The notes: generated by a model from the letters alone, not told the origin. A stretch of DNA of 33,407 nt from Verrucomicrobiota bacterium (GCA_947471985.1 CANIZL010000078.1:1-33407); one strand, 5' to 3'; positions 1-7,088 are shown, counted from the first letter of the stretch. Translations and numbers: made by a program.

Positions 1-141
1 GCAGAAGCGGGCTAGAGGCCAGAGTAACTGGACCAACTTCTCCTTCCCCAGGTCATCCAATAGCTTCTGCCCACCCACAATCCGTGAAAGGCAGTGATAC
101 ACCGCCGTCTCCCCCACCGGTTTGATCCGCTTCAGTCTCAT
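1..141 (-). CDS. REP-associated tyrosine transposase (RAYT, IS200-like), N-terminal 47 codons, cut by window edge
   Basis: The minus strand from the ATG at 141 reads MRLKRIKPVGETAVYHCLSR and then IVGGQKLLDD, with a tryptophan- and phenylalanine-containing helix before the window edge. A 'YHC-x-SR-x-VGG' opening is typical of the Y1_Tnp transposases that Verrucomicrobiota and Planctomycetota carry as REP-associated (RAYT) single-copy genes. These are HUH-type single-strand transposases thought to mobilise REP/REPIN hairpins. The catalytic HxH and Tyr motifs would lie beyond position 1, so activity cannot be judged. The gene has no in-frame stop in the visible part. Its leader (142-230) contains a small palindrome and a conserved-looking block seen again at 3907-3940. 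The family call is confident; intactness is unknown. Confidence 0.8.
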   Translation of the reverse strand, partial: MRLKRIKPVGETAVYHCLSRIVGGQKLLDDLGKEKLVQLLWPLARFC

Positions 142-167
142 GTTGTTCTTCGTGATGTTTGCGGACC

Positions 168-183
168 CCGCCCAACGGGGCGG
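168..183. repeat. Small REP-like palindrome upstream of the RAYT
   Basis: CCGCCC (168-173), loop AACG, GGGCGG (178-183). It lies 27 bp upstream of the transposase start. RAYT genes are commonly flanked by the hairpins they act on, so this is a candidate cognate REP, but a 6-bp GC stem can also arise by chance. Confidence 0.35.
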
Positions 184-187
184 AGTT

Positions 188-218
188 CCACGCCCTGCTA
201 CGAAGAATTTGGGCAAGT
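188..218 (-). repeat. Leader block A, similar to leader block B at 3910-3940
   Basis: On the plus strand this reads CTGCTACGAAGAATTTGGGC followed by AAGTGTTACCG. The same pattern CTGCTACGAA-x-AA...GGC-x-AG-x-TGTTAC occurs just upstream of the pseudopilin gene. In both places the block lies immediately 5' of a minus-strand start codon. It is either a dispersed repeat or a shared regulatory leader. Confidence 0.4.
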
Positions 219-300
219 GTTACCGACTTTTTTACAGGGAGCCTGCCACGATCTCCGGAGGACGACCGGGAATAGGGAGCGTGGCACCACTTCCAGGCGG

Positions 301-345
301 CAGTGAACCTGGCACGGTGTTGGGATGGTAGGATATTGAACCTGG
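301..345. repeat. Paired GAACCTGG motifs (CAGTGAACCTGGC and TATTGAACCTGG)
   Basis: CAGTGAACCTGGC occurs at 301-313 and TATTGAACCTGG at 334-345. Both motifs recur, in the opposite order, inside the CotH-kinase gene at 7636-7675. A dispersed repeat family is the simplest reading. Nothing visible suggests a function. Confidence 0.4.
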
Positions 346-764
346 TACAATTTCGTTGTAGGCGGTGCCATCGCATTTGCCGGCGGCGGTAAGCTGATAG
401 TCCCTTTCGAGGCCCTGGAGGCCGAAGAACGTTACGCCCACGCGCCGGTAGATCTATGCGGTCCGGAGCGGCGATTCTCCCCAGCTTGGGCGTAACCGTT
501 GCTGACGGATGTGGGGGGTGCGGGTGCGCGAGGAACCTAAATCTCGATCCATTGCCGTGGGGGATCGGGATTGTTGACTGCGTTCGGCGGGTGAAGTGAG
601 ATGCTGGCGGAACAATTGTGCTGAGGTACAGCGTCGTGCGGAATTGGGGGGGCCGATATTTGAGCGCAGGATCAACCGGCCGGGCTCCGGTCAACATTGA
701 GCCGGAGCTGGAGGGACGTTCGAAAGGGGATCGCAAAACGCCGATCTCCCCGACCGCTTGAAAG

Positions 765-841
765 TGGTGCTTCGGGCAGGACTTGAACCTGCAACCATCT
801 GATCCGAAGTCAGGAGCTCTATCCAATTGAGCTACCGAAGC
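765..841 (-). tRNA. tRNA-Arg, anticodon TCG
   Basis: A complete cloverleaf reads on the minus strand from 841. The acceptor arms GCTTCGG and CCGAAGC pair in all 7 positions, and the D stem GCTC/GAGC is intact. The anticodon loop CTTCGGA gives anticodon TCG at 807-805, which decodes CGA. The T arm is GCAGG-TTCAAGT-CCTGC, followed by discriminator A. CCA is genomically encoded at 767-765. The outermost anticodon-stem pair is a C-A mismatch, which is tolerable. A 5-nt variable loop makes this a class I tRNA. Confidence 0.96.
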
Positions 842-935
842 ATGACCGGGCGTAGCATTCATCCGAAAATAAAATGCACAAGGACGCAATTCGTCGTTGG
901 CAAACCGCCTCCGAACGGCCACAAGAGGGCGTTTA

Positions 936-1223
936 ATGAGCGCCGCCACTGGGGATCGCATCGTCCGCGACGTGACTGTGACCAATAAGCTGGGCATCCA
1001 TGCCCGGCCTTCGACGGCTTTTGTCAAACTCGCCAGCACCTACAAGGCGGACGTCATGGTCGAAATCGACGGCGAAACCATCAACGGCAAATCCATCATT
1101 GGACTGCTCATGCTCGCCGCAGGGCCGGGCTCCAAACTCAAGATCATCTGCGAAGGTCCCGATGCGGAATCGGCGGCCGCGAGCTTGGTGGCCCTGGTGG
1201 ATGGCAAGTTTGGTGAGGATTGA
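936..1223 (+). CDS. ptsH: HPr-family phosphocarrier protein
   Basis: This 95-residue protein has the HPr active-site signature NKLGIHARPST, with the phosphorylatable histidine at residue 22 (His15 of the standard numbering). A serine at residue 53 in GKSIIGLLML matches the regulatory Ser46 region of HPr. HPr passes phosphate from enzyme I to sugar-specific enzyme II proteins in the cytoplasm. Where an HPr kinase exists, it also acts as a regulator through the serine. The ATG at 936 is chosen over the in-frame start at 897 because GAGGG sits 6 nt upstream of it and the alternative adds a non-conserved tail. No enzyme I or II gene is in view, so its role here (transport or regulation, as in Verrucomicrobiota that lack a full PTS) is undetermined. 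Confidence 0.95.
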   Translation: MSAATGDRIVRDVTVTNKLGIHARPSTAFVKLASTYKADVMVEIDGETINGKSIIGLLMLAAGPGSKLKIICEGPDAESAAASLVALVDGKFGED

Positions 1224-1268
1224 GCGCGGTCGCTGACGCGGAGTGTGTGGATCGTCGGATTTTCTGTG

Positions 1269-2936
1269 TCACTGGCGCCGGCGGGCAGTGATTCGGTAAT
1301 AACTTTCCAATCCCGGTTCCGTGGTGTCCGCCAGAACGATTTCCCCACCGGATCCGGTCAGGGCCACCAGCGGAGCCCAGCCTTCATTGCCCGTCAGGCG
1401 CAGGCGCCGTTCCAAAGTGTACTCAAAGCTCGCCCGGCTTTGCACCCGGGCCTGCAGGCGTGAGCCCTCCGTCGAGGTCGACATTACCGCCGCAACGGTG
1501 AAATCGCCCGCGTCATCGTCCAGCACCGGTCCAGTCGCCGTGGCGACTTGCACGACCGCTCCCGGGGCGGAAAGAATTTCCAGTCGATAATTCTGATCCG
1601 GTTCGGCCACCGAATTTGAGCGGCTCAAGAAGTGAATGGTCCCGGTGGTCGATCCCGCCGCAAGGATTACCGTGCCGGTACCCAAGACTCCTTGGTTCGT
1701 CGCCGGCGCATTGGTGGCGCCGAAGACCTGATAGCTGACCACGACGTCCGCGGGGGCGGCGGGCAGTAGTGACAGGGGAAACTCCAGGGTCTGTCCTTCC
1801 AGCACCGCCAACGCTGTCGTCGCCCGGAGGGTGGGCGGGACCGGTTCATCGTCCGTCACTCGTCCATAGCTGGGCGTGCTGGGGGGATTGGCGCCGACGG
1901 CGTTGGTAACTTCCAGCGTGTATAAGCGCGTCCCCAGATAGACAGTGTCGTTGGGAACTTGATACGCGATGCTGGCGTTGGTTTGGCCGGGATTCAGGGT
2001 GATCTGTCCGGATACCACCATCGGGGAATTGGTTCCCACGGTGGCTGGCGGTGCCACCAGACGATAGCCCACCGTTACCAACTTCTGGGCCGGCGCCGTC
2101 AATGTGATAGGGAACACCAAGGACTGGCCCTCAACGGCCTGGGCGTCCGCAATTCGGAGATCGATCGGGCGGCCGCGATAGATGCGATTGTCGTCGGTAA
2201 TCACCCAGGGCGTGCCGTCCGGCGCCACCGCGATCCGGGAGCCGAACTGGCCGGCCGAGACAAATTCCGTCCCGTTCCAGACCTGCACGTCGCCGTCATA
2301 GCCGTCGAAGGCCGAACGGCTGATAATCCAAATGTCGCCTTTGGCGCTGATGGAGAGATCCAAGGCATGTCCGGTAATGGTGGTGGTGCTGCCGCTGGAA
2401 GCCGACCGGTGGATGGCGGTGCTGGCATCGACGCTCCACAAAACACCCGCAGGATCCGGGTGGACGACGACGCCCGAAACGCCCGAGGCAACGAAATTGG
2501 TTCCGTCCAAGCGGTAGATCTTTTCGTTAAAGACCTTCCCGCAATTGCAGAAGGCCCCTCCTACGACATAGACCGTGCCATTCGTGCCGACGCTGACGTC
2601 CGTGACCGATCCGTTCTGGACCACCGGCTGCCACTGACCGTCCGTAAAATGCGCCAGGTTGGAGTATTTATCGAGTGCCCACGGATCGCCGGCGGGACCG
2701 ACCGCAACGAGAACGGCCGACCCGCCCCGGTTTTCCCAGGCGGTGCCGTTCCAGCGATAGAGCGGCTCGTTGCCATCGCCGGATCCCACCACGAATACCG
2801 AACCATCGGCGCCGACACTGATGTCCTTCCCCTTGCCGGGCATTCTCTGCCAGGAGATTTCCAAGGCCGCCACGGGCACGGAGAGGGAGCACAACCCAAG
2901 CAGGGCGGCCCACCGAAAAAGCGTTCGCAGTAACAT
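1269..2936 (-). CDS. Exported beta-propeller plus tandem Calx-beta protein
   Basis: The product is 555 residues. The start MLLRTLFRWAALLGLCSLSV is followed by a PVAA cleavage site, a clear signal peptide; the ATG at 2936 is preferred to an upstream TTG at 2996. Residues about 26-255 repeat units like 'DISVGADGSVFVVGSG...LYRWNG', resembling tectonin-type propeller blades. Two Calx-beta-like domains follow (about 260-365 and 370-476), each with 'EGQ(S/T)L.FP' near its start and 'YTLEV' or 'YRLEI' before a 'DDE/DDD' end. The last about 70 residues (FEYTLERRLRL...GWAPL...YYRIT) match the C-terminal module common on secreted Verrucomicrobiota proteins. Likely role: extracellular or surface binding/adhesion. 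A two-cysteine CNCG motif lies near residue 131. No catalytic site is seen. Confidence 0.8.
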   Translation of the reverse strand: MLLRTLFRWAALLGLCSLSVPVAALEISWQRMPGKGKDISVGADGSVFVVGSGDGNEPLYRWNGTAWENRGGSAVLVAVGPAGDPWALDKYSNLAHFTDGQWQPVVQNGSVTDVSVGTNGTVYVVGGAFCNCGKVFNEKIYRLDGTNFVASGVSGVVVHPDPAGVLWSVDASTAIHRSASSGSTTTITGHALDLSISAKGDIWIISRSAFDGYDGDVQVWNGTEFVSAGQFGSRIAVAPDGTPWVITDDNRIYRGRPIDLRIADAQAVEGQSLVFPITLTAPAQKLVTVGYRLVAPPATVGTNSPMVVSGQITLNPGQTNASIAYQVPNDTVYLGTRLYTLEVTNAVGANPPSTPSYGRVTDDEPVPPTLRATTALAVLEGQTLEFPLSLLPAAPADVVVSYQVFGATNAPATNQGVLGTGTVILAAGSTTGTIHFLSRSNSVAEPDQNYRLEILSAPGAVVQVATATGPVLDDDAGDFTVAAVMSTSTEGSRLQARVQSRASFEYTLERRLRLTGNEGWAPLVALTGSGGEIVLADTTEPGLESYYRITARRRQ

Positions 2937-3110
2937 GATTGGAAACGACCGAAGCCGTCTTTTGGGCAAACTCCCGGCCAAACCCCACGGCCGCAAGCGC
3001 CCACACGGGAAATTGTGCGGGCGACGGCAATCGGTTGGAACCGATGTCCGGGTAACTCAAAGAGCTGCAACACCCGGGAACGGTTGAAGTTGCAGGCCGG
3101 TGGCGGCGAA

Positions 3111-3905
3111 TCAGCGCGCGAACCATTCGTGGGCCTTTTGACCGGAGGTCTTGATGCCGTCGGAGTCGAAGATGACCGTCCCCAGGAAGCGCGCCGGCCG
3201 GCCTTCGTCGCGGTCGAGGCGGAAAACCAGACCGTAACGCTGATAAGCGTCCATGGGATTGGTGCCGGGCGTGGCGTTGAACGTCACCGGGGCGGCTAGA
3301 ATCCCGCCGTCCGCTCCGACCAGAGTGCATTTGGGGCCGAGTCCAAAGACGGCAAAAATTTCGTTAATGCCTCCCTTTTTTGTCCCGGGACCGAAGAGAT
3401 CGTCCACGTCGATGCGCGTGGTATCCAGAGCGGCGACGTCGTCGGAGGCCACGCCACCGAGGGTGGAATCGAAGGTTTTGAGCGAGGTCAATGGGCGGAA
3501 GGTGACCCCGGAGGCATCGTTGGTGGGATCATGCTGCCAGGTGGTGCGAATGCCGACGGCGGCGAGAAAGGGGCGATCGGCGTTGTCGAGGTCCTTCGGT
3601 TTCAATTGATGCAGCGAACCTTTGGGCAGGGTTTTCAGCAGCGTGTAGGGCGCTTCGAGCAGGGAGTCGTAACCGTCGGGAAATCGACCCTTGAGCGTGC
3701 GATAATACTGCATGGCGGCGTTGACCTCCGCCGCGCCGGCGCCGGCGGTGGCGGCGGAAGTCTGCCTCAGCAGGGCGGGAATGGAGCCGAGTACGATGCC
3801 AGCCAACGCCATGAGGATGGCCAGGACCACCACGAGTTCGATGAGGGTGAGCCCGCGACGACACCAGTGAAAGGAGGCGCGGGAAAGTGTGCCAACGAGT
3901 TTCAT
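3111..3905 (-). CDS. Type II secretion/type IV pilin-like prepilin protein
   Basis: This 264-residue protein has a prepilin N-terminus: a short basic leader ending RRG (residues 16-18), cleavage expected before LTLIE, the conserved glutamate at +5 (residue 23), then a hydrophobic helix LVVVLAILMALAGIVLG. Such proteins are processed and N-methylated by prepilin peptidase and assembled into pili or pseudopili. The globular part (about 50-264) contains an 'AAMQYYRTLKGRFPDGYDSL' stretch typical of GspG-like verrucomicrobial proteins, but it is much longer than GspG (about 140 aa). It ends in a segment suggesting a surface or minor pseudopilin. No other secretion genes are adjacent, so it is an orphan. 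Start: ATG at 3905, with a repeat-derived leader directly upstream. Confidence 0.85.
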   Translation of the reverse strand: MKLVGTLSRASFHWCRRGLTLIELVVVLAILMALAGIVLGSIPALLRQTSAATAGAGAAEVNAAMQYYRTLKGRFPDGYDSLLEAPYTLLKTLPKGSLHQLKPKDLDNADRPFLAAVGIRTTWQHDPTNDASGVTFRPLTSLKTFDSTLGGVASDDVAALDTTRIDVDDLFGPGTKKGGINEIFAVFGLGPKCTLVGADGGILAAPVTFNATPGTNPMDAYQRYGLVFRLDRDEGRPARFLGTVIFDSDGIKTSGQKAHEWFAR

Positions 3906-3909
3906 ACCC

Positions 3910-3940
3910 CCGCTGCTACGAAAAAAATGGCGAGGTGTTA
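3910..3940 (-). repeat. Leader block B, similar to leader block A at 188-218
   Basis: The plus strand reads CTGCTACGAAAAAAATGGCG followed by AGGTGTTACAC, ending a few bases before the pseudopilin ATG. It matches the block upstream of the RAYT in most positions. Just beyond it, at 3969-4000, lie GGCCAGGCACCTGG and CAGGCACC, which belong to the same style of dispersed motif. Confidence 0.4.
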
Positions 3941-4089
3941 CACGCTAGCGAGCAGAAATTTGGTGGGACCCCGGGGGCCAGGCACCTGGTTTCGGAGCAG
4001 GCACCGCGGAGAAAAGTGGGCGGCGGCCTTTGGGGAAAAGACCCGGTGCGCAGAGCGTGGTGCCGCGAACGGTCGGGATGGCAGCGAAA

Positions 4090-4121
4090 CGGCTCCGCGG
4101 ACGGGAGAGTCCGCGGAGCCG
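4090..4121 (-). terminator. Strong hairpin terminator after the clpS-aat-clpX-like cluster
   Basis: A perfect 13-bp stem, CGGCTCCGCGGAC (4090-4102) with GTCCGCGGAGCCG (4109-4121), has a 6-nt loop. On the minus strand it lies 34 nt after the stop of the ClpX-like gene and is followed by TTTCG, a short U tract. It is the natural end of that transcript. Confidence 0.7.
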
Positions 4122-4155
4122 GAGCGTGGGCGATATTAGTGACCCGGGGCCGGAA

Positions 4156-5418
4156 TCAGGTCTTGGAGCAGAGCCGCGCCAGGACCCGGGCGGGATAATC
4201 CACCAACTCGCGTGTCACTTCGAGTTCGCGGACATCCGTGGACGGAAGTTCAAACTTCAGGTCACGGAAAATGCGCTCGCAGATCGTCATCAGGCCGCGG
4301 GCGCCGGTGTTTTCGGTGCTGGCCAGATGGGCGATGCGGTGCAGACCGTCCGCCTTGAAATTCAGGCGAATCCCATACGCATCGAACGCCCGTACATATT
4401 GGTGGATCAAGCTGCTCTCACTGCGGCGCAGTACTTCGTACAGGTTCTTTTCACTCAAACCATGGCAGGCCACCCGGACGGGCAGGCGTCCGATAAATTC
4501 CGGTTCAAAACCGTAGGTGATGAAATCGGTGGTGAGTGCGTGCTCGTAGATGAGTCCTTCGGACGGTGCTTCCGGCGTGGTGGTCGGGCGCAGGGACGAT
4601 TCGCGGGCCAGTCGGGAGCGGATCAGGTCCGCCAATCCCGCAAACGCCCCGCTCACAATGAAGAGGATGTGGCGGGTGTTAATAGTGTCCGAAGAGGGGG
4701 CCCCGCCCCGCGCCACGGCCATGGCGCCCTGCACCTGACCTGTAATGTCGTTGGGTGAAAGGACCGGAACATCCGCATCCTCCATCAGTTTGAGCAGGTT
4801 GGTTTGTACGCCCTTGCCCGAGACGTCCCGACCGTTGCCGTCCTGGGTGGCCAGCTTGTCCACTTCGTCGAGATAGATGATTCCCAAGCCCGCCCGTTTC
4901 AGGTCGCCGTTGGACCGTCGGATCAGATCCCGCACCAGATCATCGACGTCGGCTCCCACGTAGCCGGTCTCGCTGAACTTGGTGGCATCGGCCTTCACAA
5001 AGGGCACGCCGATGAGTTCGGCGGCCGAGCGGATCAGGTGGGTTTTGCCCACGCCAGTAGGGCCCATGAGTAGCACGTTTTGTTTCTGATAATGCGGGAC
5101 GGACTGGCCTTCCAGGCAACGGCGGACGTGATTGAAATGATCGCACAAGGCGACGCTGAGCACCTTTTTGGCCTCCACCTGGCCGATGACAAAGCGGTCC
5201 AGATGCGCTTTGACCTGTTTAGGTTTCAGATCAAAGCGCAGGGCCAGCGGGGTCGGATCGGCCACGGCGGCGCGGGCAGGGGAGGGGGTGAATCGTTCAG
5301 TTTCGGTCGGTGGGGCGGCCGGCGTGGTTCGTGTTTTTGCCCGGCGAACCAAGGCCGGACTGGGGCCGGCGGTGACGGGGCCGAGGGAGGTGGGATGACC
5401 ACTGATCGATTTCGACAT
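4156..5418 (-). CDS. ClpX-like AAA+ unfoldase without zinc domain, RKH loop or IGF loop
   Basis: The product is 420 residues. The AAA+ core is plainly ClpX: 'HLDRFVIGQ..AKK' (72-85), Walker A GPTGVGKT (119-126), pore loop GYVG (152-155), Walker B IIYLDEVDK (180-188), 'EFIGRLPV' (307-314) and sensor-2 'TGARGL' (371-376). Three ClpX hallmarks are missing. The N-terminal C4 zinc domain is replaced by about 55 residues rich in Ala, Pro and Thr. The RKH pore-entrance loop is replaced by 'GQVQGAMAVARGG' (about 227-239). The IGF tripeptide that docks on ClpP is replaced by 'SSLRPTTTPEAPSEG' (about 274-288). It is last in the clpS-DUF2017-aat cluster. From this I infer a specialised unfoldase, perhaps ClpP-independent or using another protease. 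The genome probably has a normal clpX elsewhere. The AAA+ fold is certain; the special role is inference. Confidence 0.9.
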   Translation of the reverse strand: MSKSISGHPTSLGPVTAGPSPALVRRAKTRTTPAAPPTETERFTPSPARAAVADPTPLALRFDLKPKQVKAHLDRFVIGQVEAKKVLSVALCDHFNHVRRCLEGQSVPHYQKQNVLLMGPTGVGKTHLIRSAAELIGVPFVKADATKFSETGYVGADVDDLVRDLIRRSNGDLKRAGLGIIYLDEVDKLATQDGNGRDVSGKGVQTNLLKLMEDADVPVLSPNDITGQVQGAMAVARGGAPSSDTINTRHILFIVSGAFAGLADLIRSRLARESSLRPTTTPEAPSEGLIYEHALTTDFITYGFEPEFIGRLPVRVACHGLSEKNLYEVLRRSESSLIHQYVRAFDAYGIRLNFKADGLHRIAHLASTENTGARGLMTICERIFRDLKFELPSTDVRELEVTRELVDYPARVLARLCSKT

Positions 5419-5496
5419 CGACCTGAGAGTCAGCGTGAATCCTAAAAACGCAAAACTCGCGCGGTGGTGGGTACTCGACTGGCCCGTCGCCGGTGC

Positions 5497-6219
5497 TCAA
5501 ACGGGCTCGGTAGGGCCGGCTGCGGGGGCGGGCGGAAGGGCGGGCGGGATGGGAGCATTGAACTGGCAGGGCTGGTTCACGGCCTCCGGAAGGCGCCGCA
5601 GGTATTCCTGCCGGGAAATTTCCACCGCACCCAGTGCCCGCGTCGTGCTCGTCAGCATCTGGGTGTCGAACAGCCGGAAGCCTTGCCGTTGCACATGCTT
5701 GAGCAGCGAGATCAACGCGATCTTCGAAGCATCATCGGCGTGGTGAAACATGGATTCGCCGGCAAAAAAACCGCCAATCGCCACGCCGTACACGCCCCCC
5801 ACCAGGCGATCGCCCTGCCAGCATTCGCAACTGTGCGCCCAGCCGGCCCGATGCATGGATTCGTAAGCGTCGATGAATTCCGCCCGAATCCAGGTGTCGT
5901 CGCCCTTGCGCGGGACGGAAGCGCACGCCCGGACCACCGCGGTGAAGGCGCGATCAAACGTCACCTCGTACGGCTTTTGCCGGAGCGCGCGGGCCAGACT
6001 GCGGCCGATGTGGATCCGATCAAACTCAAACACCCCGCGGGGATCCGGCGACCACCAGGTCACCGGGCGGACGCTCCACGGAAACAGGCCGCTGCGATAG
6101 GCCCGCAACAGGCGGTCGACCGTCAACTCCCCACCCGCACAAACAAACCCCCGCTCATCCGCCGATTCCGGGGACGGAAATTCCGAGTCACGAGTGATCC
6201 ACGGAACGGGAGGGTGCAT
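5497..6219 (-). CDS. aat: Leucyl/phenylalanyl-tRNA--protein transferase
   Basis: This 240-residue protein has the family landmarks in order: 'AYRSGLFPW' (40-48), WWSPDPRGVF (55-64), 'GGVYGVAIGGFFAGESMFH' (141-159), 'ASK' (164-166) and 'FDTQM' (184-188). The enzyme transfers Leu or Phe from charged tRNA to proteins with N-terminal Arg or Lys in the cytoplasm, creating N-degrons that ClpS recognises. The length fits the family (about 230-240 aa). It has a proline-rich tail after about residue 222. It lies 25 bp after the DUF2017-like gene and 78 bp before the ClpX-like gene on the same strand, so it is part of one cluster with clpS. Confidence 0.97.
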   Translation of the reverse strand: MHPPVPWITRDSEFPSPESADERGFVCAGGELTVDRLLRAYRSGLFPWSVRPVTWWSPDPRGVFEFDRIHIGRSLARALRQKPYEVTFDRAFTAVVRACASVPRKGDDTWIRAEFIDAYESMHRAGWAHSCECWQGDRLVGGVYGVAIGGFFAGESMFHHADDASKIALISLLKHVQRQGFRLFDTQMLTSTTRALGAVEISRQEYLRRLPEAVNQPCQFNAPIPPALPPAPAAGPTEPV

Positions 6220-6244
6220 GGACGTGTTTCTGGGGGGGGATCCG

Positions 6245-6724
6245 TCAGTCCTCGCTGGCGAGCGCTCGCAACAGGAGCATCTGAACCTGATTTACCAAAT
6301 CGATCACCATCCAGCTGGGCAAGTCTTCCAGGGATTCCGGTTCGTCGGGCGCCTCCTCGTCGGGGCATCCAAGGCGTTCCCAGTGGGCCAATTTGAGTTC
6401 GTTCAAGGCTTGGAGAAGTTGTTCCAGGTCGGGGCGCGTCAGCGTCAATCCGCATCCCCGGGCGCCCCCGCTGGCCTCCTGGAGATAGCCTCCCTGCGGT
6501 TCAAACACCCGTTGCAGCAGGGCCCGGCCCGCGGCCCGGGACTCCTCCATGGCCGCGGCAAAATCCTCCAGGGCACCCTCCGGCAGGGCTTCGGGCTTTT
6601 GGCTCAACCGGATGGGGCCGCGCTCCGCCGTCAGTCCCACCTGGACCAGTTGGCGCAGGATTTCGACCTCGCGCGGGTCGAGTTGAAACACAAGGCGATC
6701 GGCGTTTTGGCTCAACAATTTCAT
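6245..6724 (-). CDS. DUF2017-like protein between clpS and aat
   Basis: A 159-residue, leucine- and acid-rich, probably all-helical soluble protein with no signal peptide or membrane segment. The opening 'RLVFQLDPREVEILRQLVQVGL' and the closing 'LPSWMVIDLVNQVQMLLLRAL' resemble DUF2017, a family encoded directly after clpS in many Actinobacteria. The start ATG at 6724 lies one base after the clpS stop, which indicates translational coupling. The position suggests a cofactor or regulator of ClpS-dependent degradation, but the biochemical function of the family is not known to me. The family call rests on weak sequence resemblance plus strong context. Confidence 0.65.
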   Translation of the reverse strand: MKLLSQNADRLVFQLDPREVEILRQLVQVGLTAERGPIRLSQKPEALPEGALEDFAAAMEESRAAGRALLQRVFEPQGGYLQEASGGARGCGLTLTRPDLEQLLQALNELKLAHWERLGCPDEEAPDEPESLEDLPSWMVIDLVNQVQMLLLRALASED

Positions 6725-6725
6725 G

Positions 6726-7037
6726 CTAGTCCGCGTCCTTTTCGAGCGTCGCCGTCAGACCGTAGGACTGGAGCTGATGAATATAATACTCGGCTTTTTC
6801 GAAGGTCTCGCGGACCAGGACCGATTTTCCCTGCTCATGCACCTCCAGCATGTGTTTCTCCGCCCGCCGAAGGTTCCATCCGAAAACCGTCTGAAATACG
6901 TGTGTCACGTAGTGCATGAGGTTCACCGGATCGTTCCAGCAGATCACCAAATACCCGGGATCCCGCGTCTCCTTCGGGCGGGCACTGGGCGTGATCTCTG
7001 GTTTGGGAACCGTGACCGGCTCTACCGTCGTCGGCAT
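6726..7037 (-). CDS. clpS: ATP-dependent Clp protease adaptor ClpS
   Basis: This 103-residue protein has a disordered proline-rich N-terminus (about 1-25) and the ClpS fold: 'YLVICWNDPVNLMHYVTHVF' (29-48) with the substrate-binding Asn-Asp pair at 35-36, 'AEKHMLEVHEQGKS' (59-72) with the conserved His at 67, and the ending 'YGLTATLEKD'. ClpS binds proteins with N-terminal Leu, Phe, Tyr or Trp and hands them to a Clp ATPase. The 'NDPVNLM-x-YVT-x-VF' version is the form common in Actinobacteria, where clpS is also followed by DUF2017. It is the first gene of the cluster. The CotH-kinase gene ends 51 bp upstream on the same strand, and no terminator was seen between them. Confidence 0.95.
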   Translation of the reverse strand: MPTTVEPVTVPKPEITPSARPKETRDPGYLVICWNDPVNLMHYVTHVFQTVFGWNLRRAEKHMLEVHEQGKSVLVRETFEKAEYYIHQLQSYGLTATLEKDAD

Positions 7038-7088
7038 GGCGCAAGGTGATTTCGTGGTGGGTTCCTTGTCAATCGGGGAGCCCGGGCA

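Larger units (their letters stand above)
142..764. other. Gene-free stretch, repeat-rich; leader of the RAYT and possible decayed coding sequence
   Basis: About 620 bp without a convincing gene. The only long open frame (minus, running through the tRNA) has arginine/proline-rich shadow composition. A minus-strand stretch around 350-441 reads VGVTFFGLQGLERDYQLTAA and could be a remnant of a lost gene, but no family is recognised. The region also holds a palindrome (168-183), a leader block shared with the pseudopilin gene (188-218) and paired GAACCTGG motifs (301-345). No terminator is evident. Confidence 0.45.

Noticed and set aside
350-441. Possible end of a lost gene ('VGVTFFGLQGLERDYQLTAA')
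   Set aside because: The open frame is short and no family is recognised; it is mentioned only as a possible remnant.
53-1039. 328-aa open frame on the minus strand
   Set aside because: It runs antisense through the tRNA-Arg gene and into HPr, and its composition is arginine/proline/serine-rich as in shadow frames of high-GC DNA.
1959-2933. 324-aa plus-strand open frame
   Set aside because: It is antisense to the propeller/Calx-beta protein; the minus frame has a signal peptide and repeated domains.
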